A model generated the notes under the pieces. It searched no databases, had not been told where the DNA came from, and saw only the letters and a program-made list of their open reading frames with translations. The translations under genes were made by a program, and so were the position numbers. A DNA stretch of 64,000 nucleotides from Leuctra nigra (lineage: Eukaryota; Arthropoda; Insecta; Plecoptera; Leuctridae): assembly GCA_934045905.1 (NCBI GenBank), contig OW203763.1, positions 20,945,108-21,009,107 on the forward strand, written 5' to 3'. Positions 1-11,400 of this stretch are shown here, one piece after another; positions within the stretch are counted from its first letter, which is position 1, and every line of letters starts with the position of its first letter.

Positions 1-721
1 TTTATCAAATTCTTTATTTACAAATTCATTTTACTTTATATTTTTTAAAAAACTCTTCAGGCATGAAATGTGCATTTAAGTTTCATAAAGGCAAGCTATT
101 GCCAAAGAGTTCCTTCACTTGGGGATATTCATTCTGCAATGGTTTCTTCGTTGATGACCGTTTATGTTGACCCTGAAAAGGGTCCATCAACAAGCCCATC
201 AATAAAGAACATCACGAAAGAAACCACTGCAGTAAATCCTAAACTAGTTGTCGATTCAATGCAAGCGTAATTGTTAAGATATTGAGGTACTATAGATCAT
301 TCCATCCATTCCAGTAAAATTACATACATCATTCTAAACTTAGTAATTTTCAATTTCATTGCAAATTAAATGTTACCTGTTGTGTAATTGTTGTAACCTA
401 CCTAGTTACAATTTGCAGACATGTCACTAACTACATATCTTTATTTTTTATGTTTCCTAATCATTTCAAATAACAAACTTTCACTCTTTGACAGGGAGTT
501 TCTATTTCCGCTAAGCTAATACAGAGAATACATTTTTGAATCTTTCCACATTGAAGATAATACCTAATTAATTACTTTCAAATCAACTCTAAACAGGTAG
601 CAACTTAGAATTATACTGTGCAGTGTTTATTTTGCTTGTTCATCGAATGTTTCAATATGAGGGCATATTGCAAGTGTTGAAAATTTAACAGAATCAATCA
701 ATGTTTTGTTTCGTTTGGCAG
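1..721. other. Intron or upstream part of Gpdh1; no feature seen
   Basis: AT-rich DNA left of the first visible Gpdh1 exon. It ends in a splice acceptor (TTTGGCAG) at 720-721. The exons coding for the NAD-binding N-terminal half of the enzyme are not here and must lie left of the window. Short open frames show no coding character. Confidence 0.7.
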
Positions 722-976
722 GGTTTTGACCAGAAAGCTGGCGGTGGCATTGAGCTTATCTCCCACATCATCACCCGCCACCTCAACATCCCATGCAACG
801 TGTTAATGGGCGCCAACTTAGCCGGCGAAGTAGCGGATGAGAAGTTCTGCGAGACAACCATCGGGTGCAAGGATCGCCGTCTTGCGCCTTTCTTCCGAGA
901 CCTCATCCAGACCGACTACTTCCGAGTGGTTGTAGTCGAGGATTCGGATGCTGTTGAAGTTTGTGGCGCCCTCAAG
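722..976 (+). CDS. Gpdh1: Gpdh1 exon (first in window)
   Basis: 85 codons, phase 0 at both ends, from GFDQKAGGG to EVCGALK, acceptor TTTGGCAG and donor GTAAAT. Contains the substrate-domain motif [15 protein letters not shown]. The Lys ending the exon matches the catalytic lysine of the GALKN motif. Confidence 0.93.
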
Positions 977-3900
977 GTAAATCAATTCGTATTCATCTGA
1001 TTCCAATGTTTCCTATCAAATTGATTTCTAAACTCATGTTTTATTTTTGTGTTCATGTGTTGTTAGAGTTATAGGTTAAAATATAAATGTAGTAGAGACT
1101 GTGTTGCATCAAAAATTTGTTTTCAGTACATTTTATATCTGACCTGTCTGTTCAAGAAATTAGTTTTAATTTGTACCTACTTGAATTTTAAATGCGCATT
1201 ATCTAGTATCCATTACAAACTCAGTTCTGTCTTGCTTATTGGCTAGATTTTGGATGGACGGTTTTATTAATAAGTGTGTTTTGAATATAAAACCTAACAG
1301 AGTGATTTTTGAGAGCAAAATGATGGAGAGATTTGCTACGACTTACCATGTTATTCTACATTGTTACAGAACATCGTTGCGTGTGGTGCAGGCTTCGTCG
1401 ATGGCTTAGGTCTCGGCGACAACACCAAGGCAGCCGTACTCCGACTCGGTCTCATGGAGATGATTAAGTTCGTCGATGTCTTCTACCCCGGCTCACAACT
1501 GTCGACATTCTTCGAGTCGTGCGGCGTCGCAGATTTGGTGACGACGTGCTATGGCGGTCGCAACCGTCGTGTCTCGGAGGCCTTCGTCAAGACAAAGAAG
1601 GTGGAAGCTGCATTTTGGGTTATTAGATTCCTTGGAGATGGGTTCAAGAAATGAAGGAGGGTACAGGGGAAGAATGATACAAGTCCAGTTTTGGAGAAAA
1701 TGAGATTAAGATATGTCATCGGGTTTATTGCTTCCCATGAGCTTTCAAAATATGCTCTCGATTTGTAGGAAATATTGATAAAATTCCTCAAAAGATATAC
1801 TTAAACTTATGATGTCAATGCATGAACTTTCACTTTTCAGACGCATGTATCTTCGAATTGTATCAAATGGACTTGTATCGTTCTTTACTTGTACCTAGGG
1901 GTGTGCGAAGGTGGATTTTTGATTTCGAAGTCGAAGTCGAAGATTTTGATTTCACTCAAAAAAATCAGAATTTGGAACAAAAAATTAAAAAAACGTTTTT
2001 TTTTACGTTTGGAAGGAGCTTGTTGAGCTGAATTACTACCTTCCTCCACTAGTAGGCCTACTTCATCTTCGTTTTCGTCGGATAAATCCATTATATATTT
2101 CTAAAATCTCCGAAAATAAACACGGCACATCCTTTCAAGTAAGCACAGCGTGACAGCAAGCGTCGACGTTAAAACCAAGATGGAAGTACCAACTACACAA
2201 AAATATATTTAGCTCGAAAGTCGCGCCAAGTTTGAAGACGCAAATCGAAGCTTCGAACATTTTCGAAGCTTCGTTTTTTGGAAAAAAAGGGTTTCGAAGT
2301 CGAAGTCGAAGCTTCGACTTCGACTTCGAAGCTTCGCACACCCCTACTTGTACCCTTCAAATATAATTGGTTTTGGAATATTTATTGTTCCTAGTCATTA
2401 ATTTACATGGCTGGTGTTAACATACCTATACATAGAATAACAAGGAGCAAGAATCTAGCCTTGCAATGTAATTCATAAAACTTATCAATAATGCTGATCA
2501 ATTTGTTATTTGTTAGAGTTGTCAACGGGGGGAAAACATTCCCTAGGACAGAACTACTTTTATTACACTGTTTAGTGTGGTTTTGCATTGCTCCCAATGT
2601 ACATTTGTGGCGAGCTTATTCCTTAGAACCTTAAACCTTTGGATACTTTTGAAAAGGATATCACATTTTTAATTTTATTTCTCTCTTTTTCACTATTGGA
2701 TTGGCTTTGTGTATGTCTTTATTGTCTATACTTATATTTTGATTTGATATTAATACTTATGGTACATGTTTAGTTTATTCTCATTTTATTGTCTATAGTA
2801 CCTATTTATATTTTGATTTGTTGAGCGAGTGAAGCGAGCGTCTCCTTTTGACTCTTTTGACACGGACCTCTGTTACTTTTTTTTTTTTTATTATTTTTTT
2901 TTTTTTATTATTTTTTTTGTTAATAGCCGATACACAGGTCACAATGTTTCACCCATCGATCTGAAATTTTGCACACATGTACAACCAACCTTCTCTGTTT
3001 GCAGACCCAAATTTTTTTGAAATCCATTGATTGGTTAAAAATAAAATTTAAATAAACATCTCCTGATGGTAGGTTGAAAAATGACAATGGTCTTCGATAA
3101 ATCTGATCAAACTCATATTTTGGCTACAGGTCAGAGTTTTTCTTCTATCGAGTTCAAATTTTGCACACATGTAGAGACAACCTTTTCTGTTTGCCTACCC
3201 TAAATTTTTGTAAATTCATTTGTTGGTTAAAATTTAAATAAACATCCCCTGATAGGTTGAAAAATGAAAATGGTCTTCAAGAAATGTGATCAAACTCATA
3301 TTTTGCATGGTCAGTAAGATCGATATTGTCTCTTATTTTACAGATTTTCATCCCAATCAGTTAAGAACGTATGAACTTATTGACATTTTTAATATCTGTC
3401 AGATATGAAGTATCGAAATGAATGTTTTCCAGTGCCAGTTTAATTGAATCTGATTTGCTTTATGTACCAGGGTGCTTAGATGTCATTTTCAAGTTTCGAT
3501 GAAAAGCATATACTTTTATGTTGATTCATGATTGAGTGGCTCATATTATTTCAATTCAATATGGATGTATATGTTTTATGTGCGTTGTGTACGCATTTCC
3601 GGTTCGAGAATTTGCACGTATCCATGCTCGCTCATCAACGCGTTACTCTGAGCGTTTTCCTAGTATTAAATATTAATACTTTACTTGTAATACTATATGT
3701 TTAGTTTACTCATTGTTGCTCTTTAATTATTAGGTAGGTACATACCTATATTAGTTTTTGTGGACATTGAATATCACATTCACATAGGAGGATTGTTTAT
3801 TATTTATTATCCACTCCATATCATCATCAACTTTGGATGATTTTCAAACTGCCTCTATTTTACAGGAACAATTGTACATACATATAATAACATTGTTGTG

Positions 3901-6872
3901 AATTTCAGTCGATTACTGAATTGGAAGCGGAAATGCTGAATGGACAGAAGCTGCAAGGCCCCGTCACTGCTCTCGAAGTCAACTTCATGCTGAAAGCTAA
4001 GGGCATGGAAGATAAGTAAGTAATTTACTGAACATTTCAGGAGAATTCGATTCATCCATTTTTTAGCGATTCTCCCCGATTCTGTCTGCGTTCTACTCAC
4101 TAATTCTTGTCTTGCTTCAGGTTCCCACTCTTCACATCGATTCACCAGATCTGTTTAGGTGAAATCGCACCCGCCGAAATGATCAGCTGCATCCGCGACC
4201 ATCCCGAGCACATGTAAGTCCCTGCACCTCCTTGTTCGTTGCAAATTATACACCCTTTTTCTCCGTTAGTACATTAGTACATTGGCTCGGCTCCTTAGCT
4301 TGAGCTATATATATGTTATCTCGGTTGCATACTTGTTATGCATGGCCTTAGGTTTTCAAACATCATCGGTCAAAGAGTATTAATGAACTTAATATGGTTT
4401 CTAACTGCATGCAGTTGACAGATTAATCAAAGATAATGGGGGATAGATGCACTAACAGATTAGTATGTGGAGTGATATATTAATAACTAATATGGTATAC
4501 CTAACATGGTGGATAAACGTGAAGAACGAGCACTCGACTAAACTGAGGATTTAATTGCCAATTAAAATTCGTAGTACCTTCGTAGAGATGAGAAAACCAA
4601 ATATTAAGGAACACATCCATTAGTATGTACCTTAACTACCTATTACATTTCCATTTTCTTATTTTTTCTATTATTTTATCGTTTTGTGTTACCTTTTCAT
4701 ATTTAATACTTGAACTGCACATTTTTGTAGGTAACAGAATATGGGGATCAGTGATCATGATCACCCTATTTTTATTTCTAGTTCTTTATTATTTGAATAA
4801 TTTACTAATGTTTTATTTTTTATTTTCATGCATGTCAAATTAAGTCCATTGCTTCATGTACTTTGTTGCTCAATTAGTTTACGTACACCTTTTAAAATTT
4901 TAAAATGTTCACACTCGATAATAAATGTTTGGTGTAGTACTTACTGTCAAGTGATAGTTGCCCCAATTGGCTTTTGTGCAGGGGTCTGCTAGCTTATTTA
5001 TTCAGTCATAGTGTAGTAGATGGCAATTACGTCTCATTCATGTGTACAAATGAGAGTACCTAACATAATTGTTAATTTATAAAATGTTCTATGAATGTTG
5101 ACTTTGGGGATATCTGTAAATGGAAGCAATAGCAACTCCAACCATATCATCTTTAACAGTGGCAATGAGATTTTTATTCCAAGTTAAACATAAAACTATC
5201 CCAATTAAAATAAAACCAAAGAGACAATATGTCACATTTGTGCTGATTGTTACTTTGTAATTTCTTTTCTATATTCTGTTTTTGGTTTGTTATTCTAAAT
5301 CTTTATAAGAATGAATTTAAATATTTAAATCTATAAGTACTAGTAATGTGTTAAATTAGTGTTTCACGTCAATAAGGTAAATGGTAAATGACTCCTGCTG
5401 TCCATCATATTTCCTTATTTACATTACCAGTTAGGTTTACCCTATCTGTTTCTCGGGCCTTAATTTGTTGAGTTACCACCTTTCGGGTTTGTTTTGGTTT
5501 AGAACGTTGAATGTATTGTATGCGATGAAGTTTGTAACCCCCACCACTCACGAAATTTGGCGTTACCAGTGTTTTGTGATTTCTGTTGGTGGTTGTTTAC
5601 ACCATGGGAGGCTCTCTATGAGCGTAGAGAATGTGTTCCTATCTTGTGTTCAATGATTGTTATCTAGTTTTTAAGGACTAACCGATTATTTTGATGGAGG
5701 AACGGTAATAAAGAAATACATAGAGACTTGTATGTTTGAAAGAATTGAAGCCATAAATGAGTACATGAGATACAACAAAATGTTGTCATTCATGAGTTAC
5801 CTAGCTGCTCTATCCAATCAGACCTTAGTTTCCTTTAGATTTTTTGTCATTTAGTTTTGTTCGAAGTATCGACGCATTTCTTTACTTGAAAATGACGGTT
5901 TTACAACGCAACATATAACAGATTTAAGCAAGTTTTCAATTACGAGCATTCTGCATTTCATAATGATTTAACGTTTGCTGTTAATAAATTAGCACGATTT
6001 TGTGAAAAATCCTGTAAAATTATTCTATTCAAAATATCCATTGACTGTAGGTACCTAAACTATACTACCTACTTATAATGACTGTTTTTAGTGCAACAAA
6101 TAACAGATTCATGCCCTGAGAACTGCAAGGCTAATAAGAGCATGATTCGTCGAGGTTACACAACGGTTTTACAATACTAATTTGAAACGGCCATCATTGC
6201 ACCGACCTATTTTGGCATGAGCTAAGCGGGAAGATAAATTGCTCAGAAAGTCGTCCACTGGGCCCCACTGTGAACTGCCAAACCTGCCAACTTATACCTA
6301 CAGAATTTTCAATCCTCATAGTGAAAACTATTTATTTTTTTTATGTTGAAAAAGTATAATTTTGAGGTTCAATTTTAAAAAGTAGATAACTAAATTAATA
6401 TATTATCTAATTACTGTAGTTAGCTAATATTTGAAATATAATTAGGTATTTACTTAAAATTTTCATTTCATAGTAAAATATCCTAAGTAAAGTTTGTAAT
6501 TAGGTATTTTATTTGCATGTATTCTATCATTTTTTCCAGCCACAAAATTAATGAAATGTTCAAACGCTACCTTTGTGCACCAACTGGCTACCAATATTCT
6601 CTTAACAAAACTTCCTGAGTAACTTGAAGAGTACCACAGTTCAATTGGAAACAAGAAACTCTAAATTTTAGGATACGTAACAATATCGAACGTATTCAAC
6701 ATCAAACAATGAAACTTAATTCTGTACAACATTTTCATATATAAACTGAATAAATCTATCATCTTCGTCATTGCTGAAACCTACAGGAGAATTCTTTCTA
6801 CTAAAGTTTTTCTTTGTTTTTTTCCATTTTAGGAAAATGACAAATGGACTGATGGGGCGATCTGCGCTGTAA
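722..6872 (+). CDS. Gpdh1: Glycerol-3-phosphate dehydrogenase [NAD+], C-terminal part (5' end outside window)
   Basis: Cytosolic enzyme that interconverts dihydroxyacetone phosphate and glycerol 3-phosphate with NAD(H); in insects it feeds the glycerophosphate shuttle of flight muscle and lipid synthesis. Exons 722-976, 1370-1600, 3909-4015 and 4121-4213, plus a candidate last exon at 6833-6872. The joined frame reads [20 protein letters not shown], then CGALK (the family's catalytic Lys region), [44 protein letters not shown] and FPLFTSIHQ, ending HPEHM, like vertebrate GPD1. All junctions have GT-AG signals and matching phases. The N-terminal Rossmann region (about 130 residues) is off the left edge. 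The last donor cuts inside the final Met codon, so not splicing there gives HPEHM followed by TAA, while splicing adds a tail. Alternative 3' exons are known for Drosophila Gpdh. Confidence 0.93.
1370..1600 (+). CDS. Gpdh1: Gpdh1 exon (second in window)
   Basis: 77 codons, phase 0/0, from [14 protein letters not shown] to SEAFVKTKK, acceptor TTGTTACAG and donor GTGGAA. Carries [16 protein letters not shown] and [11 protein letters not shown], the most conserved blocks of the family; the Arg of the GGRNR block contacts substrate phosphate in the family. Confidence 0.93.
1888..2354. mobile_element. hAT-type MITE with 8-bp target duplication
   Basis: Element body 1896-2346 has inverted ends TAGGGGTGTGCGAAG / CTTCGCACACCCCTA and is flanked on both sides by CTTGTACC (1888-1895 and 2347-2354). 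An 8-bp target duplication is the hAT hallmark. The inside is made of GAAGTCGAAGTCGAAG-like simple repeats and has no transposase. It sits in a Gpdh1 intron. Confidence 0.9.
2821..3660 (+). mobile_element. 'AGCGAGCGTCTCC' interspersed repeat, copy 1
   Basis: Starts TTGAGCGAGTGAAGCGAGCG and ends near TCAACGCGTTACTCTGAGCG. Shares with other copies the tracts TCGATCTGAAATTTTGCACAC and the GCTCGCTCATCAACGCGTTAC end. Holds a poly-T stretch at 2879-2920. No coding potential; it looks like a non-autonomous element of unknown class in a Gpdh1 intron. Confidence 0.75.
3909..4015 (+). CDS. Gpdh1: Gpdh1 exon (third in window)
   Basis: Enters in phase 0 and leaves in phase 2 (AA|G, Lys). Reads [18 protein letters not shown] to KAKGMEDK. 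Acceptor AATTTCAG, donor [15 protein letters not shown] is a strong family signature. Confidence 0.93.
4121..4217 (+). CDS. Gpdh1: Gpdh1 exon (fourth in window) with in-place stop
   Basis: Reads [20 protein letters not shown] to RDHPEHM. Acceptor GCTTCAG. A strong donor (GTAAGT) begins at 4214 inside the last ATG codon; if it is not used the frame ends at once with TAA (4215-4217), giving the same HPEHM terminus as vertebrate GPD1. If it is used, the exon ends at 4213 and a downstream exon supplies the tail. Confidence 0.9.
4218..6832. other. Last Gpdh1 intron; nothing else recognised
   Basis: About 2.6 kb of AT-rich DNA between exon four and the candidate last exon. I see no RNA gene, transposon ends or conserved coding block in it. 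If the 4215 stop is used, its first part would be 3' UTR. Confidence 0.6.
6833..6872 (+). CDS. Gpdh1: Candidate alternative last exon of Gpdh1 (extended C-terminus)
   Basis: Acceptor TTTCCATTTTAG at 6821-6832. With the AT left over from the previous exon it reads [13 protein letters not shown] then TAA. Phase fits exactly. An AATAAA-like cluster lies near 7,122-7,130. Inferred; transcript evidence is needed. Confidence 0.55.
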
Positions 6873-8322
6873 ATTGTTTACATTTATCTCGTGAACTAGG
6901 AATGCAGAGAAAAATACATTTAATGTAGGAAATAATGTTAAGAAGTTTCCGAGACCAAATGACTGGTTAATATTTCAAGTTCATGAAAGAAAGTAGTATC
7001 ATATAAAATATTATTTAAGTTTTTTTTAAACTATGGTAATTTGGTAGTATATGCAAAATAGCAAATTGCGTTAGTGGCCTTAATCCAAATGATTTTATAA
7101 TATTTTATGGTATTATAATAATAATAAAATAATACGTATTTTTGCTAACACAGTATTGGTTGCATTATTTGAAGCAAATGTGAATTTTACACTTTTATCT
7201 TGATTGCCTACTTACTGAACAAAAACTCTTAGCCAATTCAAATAATGCAAACAAACTACTTTGATGCCAAAAAGGTAACAAACTCACATTTCAATATCGA
7301 AATTTTGCATATTGTTGAATTATTATTGTCATGATGAACATTTTTGTTGTTACTTTACTACCTACGTCTTCTTATGATACATTCCATCGACTGACTGATT
7401 ATTGATTATTTAATTGACATTTTCTGCTAGTGGGCAATGGGCATGTCTAACCGCAACTGAGAAGGGACTGATTTTGTGTACTTTTGACTGCAGAAACCCA
7501 TTGCAGTGTCTAGTAAGTAGTAGCTGTATTGGTACAAACCCTTGTGGTCTTTTGATTAGATTGGCTAGATTCACTATGGTGTGCTTGATATATTATATTA
7601 CTATAATGAACTATGTTTATTTACTATTAGTCAGATATATTTACAAGTATGGTTTCAAATACTCGAGTTACCTATTAAATGTTTGTTGAATTACCTATGC
7701 AATAATTGAGGACTGAAATGAAAATAATGTTTAATGCCTTTTTTTCACAGAATGAAATGTGAACCAGGAGTCTAGTGGGTTTCTGAGGCTCACAGTTTAG
7801 TTCCCAACTGTAATACAATAAGCAGACCATTGCTTATTTATTATAAATACAATGATAGTCATCATCATCATTGATATCAATGATACAAGGCCAATGTATA
7901 TATTAATTTGATATGTTGAATGATTTATGGAATAATTTGAATACGTATTTTAGTTTTAGAGTGAATTTTTTGAAGTCATATTTCTGTTGGTGTTATTAAA
8001 TACAAATAATATATAATTTATACGTTTTTATTTACCATTCCTATTCATGAAAATATTTATTAGTTGAAGAATGTTTCCATATCTTTTTTACAAGTGGGTA
8101 TTTTAAACATATTCGTATAAATAGCATTTCTTTTTCCTAGAGTAGTAAAATAAAACTATACTGCTAAAATGAAACTTGTTCATCTTGAGTCAAGTTTTTT
8201 ACGTGGGCACAGGTAAGAACGGTGGTTCGACGTTTCAAACGCTCAGTCTATTTGCGGGAGTTTTGAGGTCGGGTTGAGCGTGGCAGTCAAGTCAGCAGGC
8301 AGGATCTTTACGCGCAATCGCA
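6873..8322. other. Gpdh1 3' region and Rsu1 upstream region
   Basis: Holds the presumed Gpdh1 3' UTR and the promoter side of Rsu1. A second candidate Gpdh1 last exon starts at 7,751 after TTTTTCACAG and would end the protein IMKCEPGV* (stop 7773-7775). No promoter motif could be assigned. Confidence 0.45.
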
Positions 8323-8482
8323 ATGAATCAAAACAGCCAAGCCCCACCAGTCTCTTGTATACCAAACACGTCGAAAATGTCAAAAGCAAAGAAAGTCATC
8401 GATGAAGCGAAAGAAATACATAATCCCGAATTGGATTTGGCGGATAAAGGGATATCAACATTCGAGGAGATGCCTGGATTGT
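8323..8482 (+). CDS. Rsu1: Rsu1 exon 1
   Basis: Contains both candidate starts, ATG 8323 and ATG 8377. The second lines up with the vertebrate N-terminus ([13 protein letters not shown]) and has A at -3. Ends EMPGL with T|, donor GTGAGT. Confidence 0.88.
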
Positions 8483-11400
8483 GTGAGTAGAACATTTTGT
8501 TGACAGGAACGAGAGACGTTACCAAATAAGGTAACTTGTTTCTTTCATGGCTTACGCGGCCATACCATTTTTGGCATCTGAAGTGGGCGTGCCCCTTCAT
8601 TCACTCATACGTAATTTTTTTCAATCAATTGTAAAACAGATGATGAAGATTATACTTATTAGTAACTTAAAAATCACTTCTTTACTTAAAACACTAAACT
8701 ATGTATAGCTGTTTTTTATTTTGAGCATAAAACAGGCGTGGACATCTGACGTACATACGACCTTGTAGTAGCGGGAAGTTTAAATATTTTTTTCAACACA
8801 CTTGTGCCTGTTGATTAAAGGAATAGTTAAAGGTCCAAACACTAAACAGTAACATAAAACACAATCCCAGAAGTAACTATCAATAGGATTCCTATATATC
8901 CCTGACCTTGTGTTAATGACAGTGATCATATTCATTCAGGTTAAACAATCGGATCAAATTTTCTCCAAAGTCAGTAGACTGCCTGATTTGATCTGTCAGT
9001 CTGCTGAATTCCCATGTTAGACAGGCCAAAGGAAGACATTTTGTATTGTGTAGCATGGCTGTCTTTCAGCAAGCTCGCACGTCTCTCCCAGATCAGTCCC
9101 TCCAAACCGAACCCTCCTGGACTGTCCCATTCCAAACTGACATGGCAATCGGGCCACCACTTCCCCTGCCTGACTGGTGCCCTGGGTTGACTTCCTCCCT
9201 CGACCACCCCTACTGGCAATTGAGGGGCCGCGTCGATAAACTAGCTAACTACGCAAGCCATGCTCTCAATGTTGTGCATACTTTCATTTCTGACAAATAG
9301 GGCCTCTTATATTTTTCGTAGATAGCCTGTATAGTTTTCTATCTTTAACAAAAATATAAGAGAGGCCCTATCTGTCAGAAATGAAAGTATGCACAACATT
9401 GAATCATGGCTTGCGTTGCGCGAGCCAATGTTGGCTAGCTAGTTTATCGATGCCCTCAATTGTATTTAATATTTATCTAAATTTTATACTCGTAGCAAAA
9501 TAATCACAGTGTTTACGAACAATAAAATAACGAATACTATTCAATTCAACAATAGCATTGCTAAAATGTTTATAGTAGGTACTTGTGTTTGTTGTGGTGG
9601 ATCATAACCATACCATTTCTCTTTTTCACAGTCAATATGCTGAACATTACCAGGCTGACCCTCAGTCACAACAAACTCCAAGGTATGACAGCAATCTTTT
9701 CATTATTCTTAATATACAGGGATTATTATTGGAAATGTTTCAATGTGTTATATCTATGATTGGATATTTACAGTGGTGCCACCGGGCTTAGCCAATCTGG
9801 TGAATCTGGAGATTTTAACGTTATTCAACAACCAGATTGCCGAACTGCCAACATCGCTCTCTTCGATGCCAAAGCTTCGTATCTTAAACGTCGGGTAAGT
9901 TTTACAGTAGAGTGCAATGCAATCTACTAGATGTGCTTTAAACTGACAAAAAGAACCCATCGGTTAACATTTTACATTAGGTATACTATGTTAACAATAT
10001 TATAATGTAGGTAGGTACCTAGAATAAATGTACTATCACACACGCTTTTTGTTTAAGCCTCTAAGCCTAAACTAGTACAATATGGCATGATACTTCATGT
10101 ACCTAGGTAGGTCTACCTACCTGGGGCCTGGGGGGTTACCTAATATCCACTTCGGCTTTGACTTCATTGGTGGAATAGCATTGTTCTCCTAGTCCAAGGC
10201 CATTCCCGCAATGTTATTGATATAGCTTTAACAACGCTTTAACCGGACTTCAAATGACCGTACTAGTGATTTGGGGATATTAGGTAACCCCCCTATACCT
10301 ATAGTTAGACTAGTCTGATGACTACTACATAAAGGAAATTAAGTAGGTATCTGTTAACAAATTTATTTAATTTTCCTCTAGAATGAACCGACTAGGTTCT
10401 TTGCCCCGAGGATTTGGAGCATTTCCAGTATTGGAAGTTTTGGATCTTACCTACAACAATTTGGATGAAACAACATTACCAGGAAACTTCTTCATGCTAG
10501 GTAAATATTTCAGTGAAAATAATCAATCTTTTGAACAATTAAATTTTGAGCGACTACTTAATCGCTTCAAAATATACCTACCTAATATTTTAAAAATATA
10601 ATCTGTAGGTTACATTAAAATTGTGTTGACTGAGAATGGCAGTAACACATGGTCTCTCAAGACCAATAGGCTATTGTATATTTTTTGGATGTTTTTTTGG
10701 ACCAAATAAATTAATTAGTTTAATCGAGGAAAAGATTTAAAGAGTTAAAATCAACTAGCTATTCTTGACAATTATCCCATAATTAAGTGTGAACAAATTG
10801 AAATATTGAATGCGCGGCAAAACGCGGCAAACCCTGCCTAGCGGCTGGTGACGTCACCCGAGTCAAAGAACAAGTTAACAACACACAAAGCAAGGCAAAC
10901 TGGTTTAGCAAGCTGGTCATGGCGGGTGACGTCAAATCTCAGCAGCCGCCAAAACATTTTGAATGAAGTGAATTCTTAGATTCAAAATATTTTCTGAAGG
11001 TACACTCCTGGACACGGAAAATGGCCCGCAGTCAATCTTCACTCGACTCCTAGGCTAGTATTTATTATTTATTTAAAGTAATTTTTCGGCCCTAAACTCA
11101 CACTAGCTACTAGCTAGCCATCCGGTCTGTGCCAAAAAATTACATTAAAATAAATGAGAATGTAGGTTTCTGTGGAAAACTTCCATGGAGTCAGGATGAT
11201 ATGAAGGGATGTGTGCTGTGAAAAATATCCGACCGAACCGGGGCTCGAACCCGGGACCTCTCACTTGCCGGGCGAGAGCTCTACCAACTGAGCTACCCGA
11301 TCGTACGGACGGACATTAGACACAACACACTGATGAGGGTTAGAGATCTCCGAGGAGAATGGAATTAAGGTAGAGAATGTTTCTACGAACTGTCATACCA

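Noticed and set aside
9046..9300. 84-codon + strand frame near 9.1 kb as a gene
   Set aside because: It runs into the arm of a MITE, has no splice signals or recognised domain, and lies in an Rsu1 intron.
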